Below, piece after piece: positions 1 to 5,378 of a DNA stretch of 6,691 nucleotides. The notes under the pieces were generated by a model. It searched no databases. It saw only the letters and a program-made list of their open reading frames with translations, and was not told the DNA's origin. The translations under genes and the position numbers were made by a program. This DNA is from a bacterium (GTDB taxonomy: Bacteria; Vulcanimicrobiota; Xenobia; RGZZ01): NCBI GenBank assembly GCA_021782195.1, contig JAJXVI010000142.1, positions 1 to 6,691 of the forward strand, given 5' to 3'. The stretch's first letter is position 1, and every line of letters begins with the position of its first letter.

Positions 1-707
1 CGGGCAACGCGACTGCATCGGGTCCGATTACAATTACAAGTGCAACCGTTGGTGGAATTGCAAAGGCGCCGAGCGTTGACGCGAATTCGAACTCCACGGT
101 CGGCGGTACGATCCTCAACAATGTTCCGCCTGTGCCTTCGGTGTCGTTGCCGTCGATCAACTGTACGTACAAGAGTCCCAACTCGAATGGTTCGATTGCC
201 TGGTACTCCAACGGGGGAGGAACCGGGATAGACGGGAGCAACAACCTGACCCTCAACGACCAGAGCACCGCAGTGTTTGGGGCCGGAACCTACTACTTCA
301 ACAACGTCACGATCGAGAATGGAAGCTATGTGAAGATTGCGAGCGGTCCGGTGATCATCTACGTGACCGGTCAATGGATATGTTCCAACGGTGCCACCAT
401 CACGAACGCAACGCTGCTGCCGGCAAACCTCCAGATCTACAGTTCCAATTCAAACACTATCGCAGGTACGGGGAGGAATGCCATGACGCTCGATGTCAGT
501 GGAGGGAGAATGTGTGCCGGGGTCTACTGTCCGGCAGGCGACGTCTCCATTGTTGGCGGTGACAACTTCTATGGCTCTCTCGTGGCAAATTCACTGACCG
601 ACCCCGCGAGCGCAGACATTCACTACGATGTCAGTCTTGCAACCGTGCTTGCCCCGGGTGCGTCCGGTGGCACTCAGATCACGATCTCGAGTTGGGACCG
701 TCACTGA
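1..707 (+). CDS. DUF7305-like pilus-associated surface protein, C-terminal part (5' end outside window)
   Basis: The reading frame is open from base 3 to the TGA at 705-707 and gives 234 residues with no start inside the window, so the gene begins upstream. The GTG at 132 is an internal Val in a continuous frame and is not a believable start. The protein is rich in Gly, Ser, Asn and Thr, with short alternating beta-strands: GAGTYYFNNVTI, then GPVIIYVTGQW, ANLQIYSS, GVYCPAGDVSIVGG, FYGSLVANSL and IHYDVSL. This succession is typical of the DUF7305 domain found at the C-terminus of PilX-type or prepilin-like proteins, which forms a right-handed beta-solenoid-like surface domain. Four Cys are visible, including a close pair (MCAGVYC) beside the last strands, which suggests an exported, disulfide-bonded protein. 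The stop overlaps the next prepilin gene, supporting a pilus or secretion role. Family assignment is from recalled motif pattern; exact function is unknown. Confidence 0.75.
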   Translation, partial: GNATASGPITITSATVGGIAKAPSVDANSNSTVGGTILNNVPPVPSVSLPSINCTYKSPNSNGSIAWYSNGGGTGIDGSNNLTLNDQSTAVFGAGTYYFNNVTIENGSYVKIASGPVIIYVTGQWICSNGATITNATLLPANLQIYSSNSNTIAGTGRNAMTLDVSGGRMCAGVYCPAGDVSIVGGDNFYGSLVANSLTDPASADIHYDVSLATVLAPGASGGTQITISSWDRH

Positions 708-1141
708 TGCGCGCTTTCGATATCCAATGCCAGCACGGCCGCTCCCGCAGCAGAGGCTTCAGCCTTCTTGACCTGCTTGTGGCTTTCACAGTCTTTTCGG
801 TGGCGCTCCTTGTGGCGCTCACCATCTTCCCCTCGAGCATGCAGTCGGTGCGCAAGAGCCACTATTACCTCATGGCCTCGCATTTGGGCCAGGCCCAGAT
901 GGAAGAGACGATCGATCTTCCCTTTTCCAATATCAACGTGGGCACGACCAGCAATACGACGACCCTGGTTTCAACCGTAAATGGTTCGCAAGCTTCCATC
1001 GCATTCACGTCAACGCTCACCGTCACGAGCGTTTCCGTCAACCTGAAGGATGTTCTCTGTGTTACATCGTGGCAGGAGACGGTTGGCGGCCCGACTCACA
1101 GCCTTACCCTGGAGACGCTGGTGGCTAACGGTTGTCGTTGA
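707..1141 (+). CDS. PilV-like type IV prepilin (minor pilin/pseudopilin)
   Basis: This encodes a 144-residue prepilin. A 17-residue basic leader ends in Arg-Gly, followed by FSLLDLLVAF and a hydrophobic helix to about residue 41. This is the class III N-methylation signature cut by prepilin peptidase (PilD) after Gly17. The mature residue +5, normally Glu, is Asp22 here. The rest is a long alpha-1 stretch (HLGQAQMEETIDLPF, typical of PilV/GspI-like pilins) and a Thr/Ser/Val-rich beta region ending with Cys118 and Cys143, a possible C-terminal disulfide loop. The ATG at 707 overlaps the preceding TGA (TGATG), so translation is probably coupled; a weak purine stretch GGGA lies about nine bases upstream. 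A TTG at 692 would add five residues inside the upstream gene and is less likely. The product would be inserted in the inner membrane and join a pilus or pseudopilus tip. Pilin class is clear; the PilV subtype is inferred. Confidence 0.85.
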   Translation: MRAFDIQCQHGRSRSRGFSLLDLLVAFTVFSVALLVALTIFPSSMQSVRKSHYYLMASHLGQAQMEETIDLPFSNINVGTTSNTTTLVSTVNGSQASIAFTSTLTVTSVSVNLKDVLCVTSWQETVGGPTHSLTLETLVANGCR

Positions 1142-1270
1142 GACCGTTCCTCTGCAACCCGTCAGCTGTAACCCCGAGTTCCGTCTTCTGTGGGTGTCTG
1201 GGGGTGCTGTGCCAGGGGGGGCGAGCACGATTGAAATGTGCGCGCCGGCTCGCGAGCTTCGGCAGAGGAG

Positions 1271-1290
1271 GCATCACTGGAGGGTGATGC
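1271..1290 (+). promoter_or_regulatory. Perfect hairpin with Shine-Dalgarno-like loop upstream of the pseudokinase gene
   Basis: GCATCAC (1271-1277) pairs perfectly with GTGATGC (1284-1290) around the six-base loop TGGAGG. The loop is a ribosome-binding-like sequence and the 3' arm contains an ATG at 1287. No T-run follows, so it does not look like an intrinsic terminator for the pilin operon. It could mask or present a translation start in the 5' leader of the pseudokinase mRNA. The rest of the 1142-1342 gap contains a 10-base palindrome (GCTCGCGAGC, 1248-1257) and a run of seven G (1215-1221) but no convincing sigma-70 promoter. Confidence 0.35.
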
Positions 1291-1352
1291 GCCACAGCAA
1301 GGGAAAGCGTGAATTTGCGCAGAAGCACGGCGGCCTGCATTTATGGCCGTAG
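1287..1352 (+). CDS. Possible 21-residue basic leader peptide overlapping the pseudokinase start
   Basis: An ATG at 1287 opens 21 codons ending in TAG at 1350-1352. The peptide starts MRHSKGKREF, is rich in Lys, Arg and His, and has no recognisable domain. A GGAGG (1279-1283) lies only three bases before the ATG, which is closer than usual. The ORF runs ten bases past the pseudokinase ATG (1343-1345) in another frame. The pseudokinase has no clear Shine-Dalgarno sequence of its own, so coupled re-initiation from this short ORF is conceivable. An ORF this short also occurs by chance, so this remains a weak call. Confidence 0.2.
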   Translation: MRHSKGKREFAQKHGGLHLWP

Positions 1353-3262
1353 ATTTTACACGCGCCTCTGCAACGGGCCCGGTGGCCGGTGACCTGATTG
1401 GAGGGCGCTATCGCGTCGTAGAGGTTCTCGAACCCCCCAACCTCTGGGGGGCTGTGTTTCTTGCTGCCGTTTCCGATCCGACCACCGGAAGCACCCTGGA
1501 GCGCGTGGTGCGGCAGATGCGCATTCCGCCACTGCGGCAGGGTCTTGCGGAACGCATGGAGGCCCTCAATGCGGCAGTGCGGGCCTGGCAACAGACGCCT
1601 GACCCTTCACGTGTGTCCATCCTGGACAGTTTCGAGAGCGACGGTTCGATGTGGGTGGTCTTTGAGCGTGCGCCAGGCTTGAACGTCGAGGAGTTCATCA
1701 AGCGTGGCCGGATCAGTGGTCGTACGGCGTGGCGTGCCGCCGTGGCGAGAAACCTCGCAGAGGCATTGCAACGCCTGGTGAAGATGGAGCCGGGTCGGCT
1801 CTTTCTGGAGCGCCTTTCACCTCGCCACGTCCTCGTGACTCCCGACGGACGCATCACGCTGGTGAATTTTGGTCTCGGCCACTTCTTGCGGCCCGGTTCG
1901 GTTCGACAGGTGGCGACAGAAGCAAGTGACGATGCCGCGCTGAAGTTCTTTGGTGGCGTCATGTACGGGCTTCTGACCGGTGACACCTATGTCCCCGGAG
2001 GCGTGCTGGTCGAGGACGCCTTGCCTGAAGACCTGGGCGACCTTATCCTTCGGGCGCTTCATCGTACCCGTGCGGACGCTTGCAGGTCGCTTGATTCGCT
2101 GGTCGTTGAACTGAAGGTGTTCAGTGAGCTTGTGGAAGCTGAGCGCCTGAACGCCATCAGCTGGGAGGATATCGATCTCGAGCCGGTAAAGCCGTTGCCC
2201 TGGCGGAAGCGATATCTCCCCCCGTTCCTCTACCATGCCTCCGAGAAGCTTGTTTCTTTCGGGAATTCGCATCCTCGCCTGATCTGGAGAGCGCAGATCG
2301 GTATTGTTCTGTTGTTTGTCGCTGTATGGCTGAGCGTTCTCATTTCACGCCTCCCACACAGGTGGTTTGCCCATCTTCGTGGGACTGCGATCTACGTCGC
2401 TGAGGCCGGAAACCAACTGGAGGTTCTCGACGTTGCGGACGAGACGTCCGTGGGTGAAATGCCTCTTGGTGGCAAGCCACAAGGCGTTTTTTACAGTCCG
2501 CGCTATCACCGTGCCTGCGTGACGCTTCCGGGCAGTTCTCAGCTGGTTGTGGTGGATCCTCGCGCGAATGACGTGCGCCACGTCCACCTGCCGGGGGGGT
2601 GTCCGTCGCGCTTGTTTGCAGTTCCCGGCGGCACGCTGGCTGTTGGGATTGGCAGTAAGAGCGAACTCTACAGCATTGATCTTTCGAGCATTCGCCTGGA
2701 GGGCGTCATTCCGCTGTCGGTGCACCCGCGGGACCTGGTCTATGTAGAGTATTCCAATACGCTCGACGTGCTTCCCGAGCCCCCCGATCGTGTCATATCG
2801 CTCAATCCCAACACGCGCAAGGTGCAGGGTGGGCGTCACCTTGATTCTCCTGGCCGTGCTCTTCGCCTCGACCCGAGTGGACGTCAACTCTGGGTCATCC
2901 CGTCCCTTGCCAGTTCCCTGCAGGTCATTGACGCCGCCAGCCTGAAACCCGTCGGGCGGGTCGACGTGGGGGGCAATATCTCGGATGTAGCGTTTCTTCC
3001 TGACGGCACTGCCTGCGTTCTGTTTGGCAAGACTGGAAATATCGCACTGGTTGATGCGCGAACGTTTGCAGTGAAAACCACGCTGAAGGGCCTCGGTCCG
3101 GCGAGTCATCTGCTGACGCCAACGTCCACGGCGGTGTGGGCGTTCGGGGAGGGAACCGCAGTCGCCATCTATCCCGTAAATGGTGAACCGCCGCGGGAGA
3201 TCGAGTTGCACGGCACGCCTGTTGCCGAGGTAGCGGAGCCGCCGAGCGTAAAACGCCACTGA
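1343..3262 (+). CDS. Membrane pseudokinase: degenerate Ser/Thr kinase domain, one TM helix, YVTN-type beta-propeller
   Basis: The product has 639 residues. Residues about 20-262 follow a bacterial Hanks-type kinase fold: GGRYRVVEVL start, hinge MWVVFERAPGLNVEEFI (103-119), the helix before the catalytic loop, and the C-lobe segment GGVMYGLLTGD (204-214) where real kinases have the 'ElLTG' helix. Catalytic residues are gone. The Gly-rich loop is EPPNLWG, the VAIK lysine position reads VVRQM, the HRDxKPxN loop reads LERLSPRH (155-162), and DFG reads NFG (175-177). Phosphotransfer is therefore unlikely. A hydrophobic segment, about 317-336 (IGIVLLFVAVWLSVLISRL), is a single transmembrane helix; basic residues lie on both sides, so topology is not fixed by charge. 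Residues about 347-623 contain seven repeats of about 41 residues (for example SSLQVIDAASLKPVGRVDV), matching a seven-bladed YVTN/WD-like propeller, probably extracytoplasmic. The start is the first ATG after an in-frame stop; no strong ribosome site precedes it. Likely a sensor or scaffold rather than an enzyme; its partner is unknown. Confidence 0.8.
   Translation: MAVDFTRASATGPVAGDLIGGRYRVVEVLEPPNLWGAVFLAAVSDPTTGSTLERVVRQMRIPPLRQGLAERMEALNAAVRAWQQTPDPSRVSILDSFESDGSMWVVFERAPGLNVEEFIKRGRISGRTAWRAAVARNLAEALQRLVKMEPGRLFLERLSPRHVLVTPDGRITLVNFGLGHFLRPGSVRQVATEASDDAALKFFGGVMYGLLTGDTYVPGGVLVEDALPEDLGDLILRALHRTRADACRSLDSLVVELKVFSELVEAERLNAISWEDIDLEPVKPLPWRKRYLPPFLYHASEKLVSFGNSHPRLIWRAQIGIVLLFVAVWLSVLISRLPHRWFAHLRGTAIYVAEAGNQLEVLDVADETSVGEMPLGGKPQGVFYSPRYHRACVTLPGSSQLVVVDPRANDVRHVHLPGGCPSRLFAVPGGTLAVGIGSKSELYSIDLSSIRLEGVIPLSVHPRDLVYVEYSNTLDVLPEPPDRVISLNPNTRKVQGGRHLDSPGRALRLDPSGRQLWVIPSLASSLQVIDAASLKPVGRVDVGGNISDVAFLPDGTACVLFGKTGNIALVDARTFAVKTTLKGLGPASHLLTPTSTAVWAFGEGTAVAIYPVNGEPPREIELHGTPVAEVAEPPSVKRH
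1433..1451 (+). other. C6/G6 perfect hairpin inside the pseudokinase gene
   Basis: Six C (1433-1438) and six G (1446-1451) flank a seven-base loop, giving an all-GC stem about 90 bases into the coding region. It encodes the PPNLWG segment that stands where a kinase would have its glycine-rich ATP loop. It could slow early translation or simply reflect codon choice; no regulatory role is shown. Confidence 0.3.
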
Positions 3263-3285
3263 GCCTGTTCGTTGGAGGTTCGCGG

Positions 3286-3325
3286 CAGTCGTGTGGCACC
3301 GTGGACGTATGCGTCGGTGTGACTG
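3286..3325. terminator. Composite inverted repeat between convergent genes, possible bidirectional terminator
   Basis: Three stacked arms can pair: CAGTC (3286-3290) with GACTG (3321-3325), CACCG (3297-3301) with CGGTG (3315-3319), and ACG (3305-3307) with CGT (3312-3314) around the loop TATG. This gives 13 pairs, with bulges of six and three bases on one side and one base on the other. It lies in the 77-base gap between the stop codons of the pseudokinase and TrmJ-like genes, where a shared terminator is expected. There is no T-run on either strand, so it is not a classic intrinsic terminator. Confidence 0.35.
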
Positions 3326-3339
3326 GTTGCACTGCGAAA

Positions 3340-4164
3340 CTAGGGTGTGTGCTGGCGCAGGAGCCACCGAATGTGGCGGTACATGCCGAGGATGGTGTCG
3401 ACGTCGCGCTGGGTCATCCAGGTTGGTTCAAGTACGCGATGAAGATCGGCCATTGCCCGGGCCAGAGAACTGCTGGATGGATAGCCGACATCTTCGAGAA
3501 ACTGTTGCGTCCCGCGATAGAGCGTGTCAAGGCGGGCGCGCCGTGCAGCATACATGGCGCCCGCGGTGCGGTTGTCGAGCCCGTCACGCTCGATCTGTTC
3601 CTCCTCGGGCGCTTCCTCGTCGGGAGGGTCAGCCTCACTTGAGACGTTCTCACGGTCGCAATCCGGATCCACGTCGTATGAACGCGCGGCCAGTTCGTAG
3701 CATACCACCATCACCGCGTGCGAAAGGTTGAGGGAGTGAAAGAGCGGGCCGGTTGGAATCTCCACCGCGAACTGGCAGTGTTCCAGGTCGGTATTCGAAA
3801 GACCGGATTCCTCCGAGCCGAAAACAACTGCGAGACGCGTTGGCAGGTACGCGGGCAGGACCTTCGAAACGAACTTGCGTAGCCTGACCGGCGTCATCCG
3901 GTCCTTTCCACGACGCACCGTGGTTCCGATAACCAGCGGGTGATCGTGAACTGCTTCAGCGAGGGTCTCGACCTGCCGTGCGTTTTCCAGCACGTCGGTT
4001 GACCCGTGGGCCGTTGCGAACGCTTCACGTGAAAGTTCCACGGCCGGAGCGACCAGGACGAGTCGAGTATAGCCCATGGTCTTCATTGCGCGTGCGGTTG
4101 CTCCGATATTGGCTTCTCGGAGTGGATGGTTGAGCACGATGGTGACGTCGAGTGCCGAGTGCAT
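3340..4164 (-). CDS. trmJ: TrmJ-like SPOUT tRNA 2'-O-methyltransferase
   Basis: The 274-residue product belongs to the SpoU/TrmH group of SPOUT (knotted) methyltransferases and most resembles TrmJ. TrmJ uses S-adenosylmethionine to methylate the ribose 2'-OH of nucleotide 32 in the anticodon loop of several tRNAs, as a cytoplasmic dimer. Motif 1 is ANIGATARAMKTMG (18-31, with the conserved Asn19 and Arg25), followed by AHGSTDVLENA (52-62). Motif 2 is VVFGSEESGLSN (113-124), and motif 3 contains SLNLSHAVMVVCYEL (144-158), forming the knot and cofactor site. Motif 2 has Ser where E. coli TrmJ has Arg (VFGRE), so rRNA- or other-RNA-specific relatives cannot be excluded. An unusually acidic linker (about 164-195, with DEEAPEEEQIE) separates the SPOUT domain from a C-terminal helical extension typical of TrmJ. 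The protein is about 30 residues longer than the E. coli protein, largely because of this linker. The ATG at 4164 is preceded by an AAAGAG ribosome-site-like stretch. It is convergent with the pseudokinase gene and divergent from the glycosyltransferase gene. Confidence 0.85.
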   Translation of the reverse strand: MHSALDVTIVLNHPLREANIGATARAMKTMGYTRLVLVAPAVELSREAFATAHGSTDVLENARQVETLAEAVHDHPLVIGTTVRRGKDRMTPVRLRKFVSKVLPAYLPTRLAVVFGSEESGLSNTDLEHCQFAVEIPTGPLFHSLNLSHAVMVVCYELAARSYDVDPDCDRENVSSEADPPDEEAPEEEQIERDGLDNRTAGAMYAARRARLDTLYRGTQQFLEDVGYPSSSSLARAMADLHRVLEPTWMTQRDVDTILGMYRHIRWLLRQHTP

Positions 4165-4182
4165 TGCAGACTCTTTGAGATC

Positions 4183-4190
4183 GGAGGGGA
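4183..4190 (+). promoter_or_regulatory. Strong ribosome binding site that decides the glycosyltransferase start
   Basis: GGAGGGGA lies seven bases (from the last G of the core) before the CTG at 4197 and is the only strong Shine-Dalgarno sequence near this gene. No ATG, GTG or TTG in frame lies at a workable distance. The next GTG, at 4257, would remove the conserved HGFGHASR motif and has no such site. This supports initiation at CTG. Confidence 0.6.
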
Positions 4191-4198
4191 GCTCCCCT
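4185..4198. promoter_or_regulatory. 14-base perfect palindrome over the RBS and CTG start, in the divergent gap
   Basis: AGGGGAGCTCCCCT is identical to its own reverse complement. It overlaps the Shine-Dalgarno sequence and the first two bases of the CTG start codon, and sits in or at the edge of the 32 bases separating the divergent starts at 4164 and 4197. As DNA it could be a dimeric-regulator operator acting on both genes. As RNA it can form a five-pair stem with an AGCT loop that would hide the ribosome site. Neither role is demonstrated. Confidence 0.4.
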
Positions 4199-5294
4199 GC
4201 AGATTGTCGTCTATCCCACCGCGCACGGTTTTGGTCACGCCTCGCGCGACTTCGAGGTGATACGGACCTTTCACCGTCGCTTCCCGAATGCGGGCATTCA
4301 CGTCAGGGGGTCAATCCCGACGTGGTTCGTCGAGGCCAGTCTGTGCGGCGTTCCCGTGACGACCTCCGAGGTCAGTCTGGATGTCGGCGTCGTGCAGGCC
4401 AACAGCGTCGTGCAGGACGTTCCGGCGACGCGGGCGGCAGTTGATGCGCTGCTTGCTCGTCGCAGCGCGCTGGTGGCCGCGGAGCGTTCTTTCCTTCGCG
4501 CGGTTGGCGCGTCTTGCGTGCTCAGTGACATCCCGGCACTTCCGCTTGTGGCGGCAGCGCAAGAGGGTGTGCCTTCCGTTGCGATGAGCAACTTCTCCTG
4601 GGACTGGATCTATGAAGAGCTGTCGATGCAGCATCAGGCGCTTGCGTTTGCGGAGGACTATGCGTACGCGGACGTGCTGCTTCGTCTTCCGTTTCACGGC
4701 GGGACCCCCGCCTGTCGGGCGTTTCGGCGTGTCGAGGACGTGCCGCTCGTGGCGCGTCACGCGAGTCACGAACCGCGGTACACCCGTCGTTGTCTTGGAG
4801 TCGATACACAGGCGCCTCTGGTGCTGGTCACGTTCGGTGGTCTGGGACCGGGCGCAATTGCCTGGAATGGCCTGGCCGCACTTCGAGACTATCGTTTTGT
4901 GGTAACACCTCCTGCTCCTCCACTGGCGCTCGACCACGTTCACGTGATTGACAACGCGCGTCTGCGCAGCGAGGGCCTGTGCTACGCAGATCTGGTGGCG
5001 GCCTCCGACGTGGTCGTTTCGAAGCCGGGGTACGGCATTGTAAGTGAATGTATCGCCAACGAGACGCGTCTGCTGTACACATCGCGCGGTCGATTTGCCG
5101 AATATCCGGTGCTCGTCGAGGGGCTCCGGCAGTACGCCGTCAGCGATTTCATCCCCCCCGAGTATCTCGAAAGGGGCGCGTGGGAGCCATTCTTGCGGGC
5201 ACTTCTCGATCGTCCGCCCAAGCCACCCGCGATTCCCATCAACGGTGCCGATGAAGTTGTGATTCGGCTTGCGGCTGCGTTGTCTGCGAGCTGA
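4197..5294 (+). CDS. GT-B glycosyltransferase-like protein, related to the N-terminal domain of L-arabinokinase; CTG start
   Basis: Read from the CTG at 4197 the protein has 365 residues and begins MQIVVYPTAHGFGHASRD. The HGFGHASR motif (10-17) is the N-terminal glycine-rich loop typical of GT-B glycosyltransferases. The body matches, from memory, the glycosyltransferase-like N-terminal region of plant L-arabinokinase and its bacterial relatives: LSDIPALPLVAAAQEGVPSV (109-128), SNFSWDWIYEEL (131-142), AEDYAYADVLLRLPF (152-166), VTFGGLGPGA (211-220), SKPGYGIVSE (275-284) and INGADE (348-353). The GHMP kinase domain that follows in L-arabinokinase is absent, so this is a stand-alone form. It probably binds a nucleotide-sugar in the cleft between its two Rossmann-like halves and is cytoplasmic, with no signal peptide or membrane helix; donor and acceptor are unknown. 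An in-frame TGA at 4176-4178 limits the start to the 4179-4257 stretch, and GGAGGGGA points to CTG. ATT at 4203 is the alternative. The next gene, lhgO, follows in the same direction after 84 bases. Confidence 0.75.
   Translation: MQIVVYPTAHGFGHASRDFEVIRTFHRRFPNAGIHVRGSIPTWFVEASLCGVPVTTSEVSLDVGVVQANSVVQDVPATRAAVDALLARRSALVAAERSFLRAVGASCVLSDIPALPLVAAAQEGVPSVAMSNFSWDWIYEELSMQHQALAFAEDYAYADVLLRLPFHGGTPACRAFRRVEDVPLVARHASHEPRYTRRCLGVDTQAPLVLVTFGGLGPGAIAWNGLAALRDYRFVVTPPAPPLALDHVHVIDNARLRSEGLCYADLVAASDVVVSKPGYGIVSECIANETRLLYTSRGRFAEYPVLVEGLRQYAVSDFIPPEYLERGAWEPFLRALLDRPPKPPAIPINGADEVVIRLAAALSAS
4210..4238 (-). promoter_or_regulatory. Weak sigma-70-like promoter candidate for the TrmJ-like gene
   Basis: On the minus strand GTGACC (4238-4233, four of six matches to TTGACA) and GATAGA (4215-4210, three of six to TATAAT) are 17 bases apart. 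Transcription would start near 4203, about 39 bases before the ATG. The spacing and position are good but the hexamers are poor. It would lie inside the start of the opposite glycosyltransferase gene, and the palindrome at 4185-4198 would fall just downstream of the transcript start. Confidence 0.2.
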
Positions 5295-5320
5295 GCTGGC
5301 GCGACGCTTCGCGCGATCTC
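5293..5320 (+). terminator. Hairpin directly after the glycosyltransferase stop codon
   Basis: GCGCGA (5299-5304) pairs perfectly with TCGCGC (5309-5314) around the loop CGCT. Imperfect outer pairing (GAG at 5293-5295 with CTC at 5318-5320) extends it to about ten pairs with two mismatches. It overlaps the stop codon and occupies the 84-base gap before lhgO. No T-run follows, so it may be a 3'-end stabiliser or a weak attenuator rather than a full terminator. Confidence 0.35.
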
Positions 5321-5378
5321 AACGTTGCGCCGCGCGTACCTGCGAGGAGCCTGGGCGTTCGGGCCCGAACTGTGCCGT

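Noticed and set aside
1171..1205. ACCCC/GGGGT inverted repeat after the prepilin gene as a terminator
   Set aside because: Only five pairs with a loop of about 25 bases and no T-run; too weak to call.
1231..1259. TTGAAA at 1231 as the -35 of a pseudokinase promoter
   Set aside because: At 16-18 bases downstream the candidate -10 hexamers match TATAAT at only about two of six positions.
1050..1352. 100-residue + strand ORF from within the prepilin gene to the pseudokinase start
   Set aside because: Its first third is a shadow of the prepilin gene and the peptide is Arg/Trp-rich without a domain. Only its last 21 codons, with their own ATG and GGAGG, are kept as a weak leader candidate.
2345..3367. 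Long minus-strand ORF (340 residues) opposite the propeller part of the pseudokinase
   Set aside because: Its translation is Arg/His-rich with no recognisable motif, while the + strand frame shows a clear TM helix and seven regular repeats. Long antisense frames are common in GC-rich coding sequence.
5325..5378. TTG at 5325 as the lhgO start
   Set aside because: It would add 18 residues lacking similarity before the FAD motif and has no ribosome site; the ATG at 5379 gives the normal family N-terminus.
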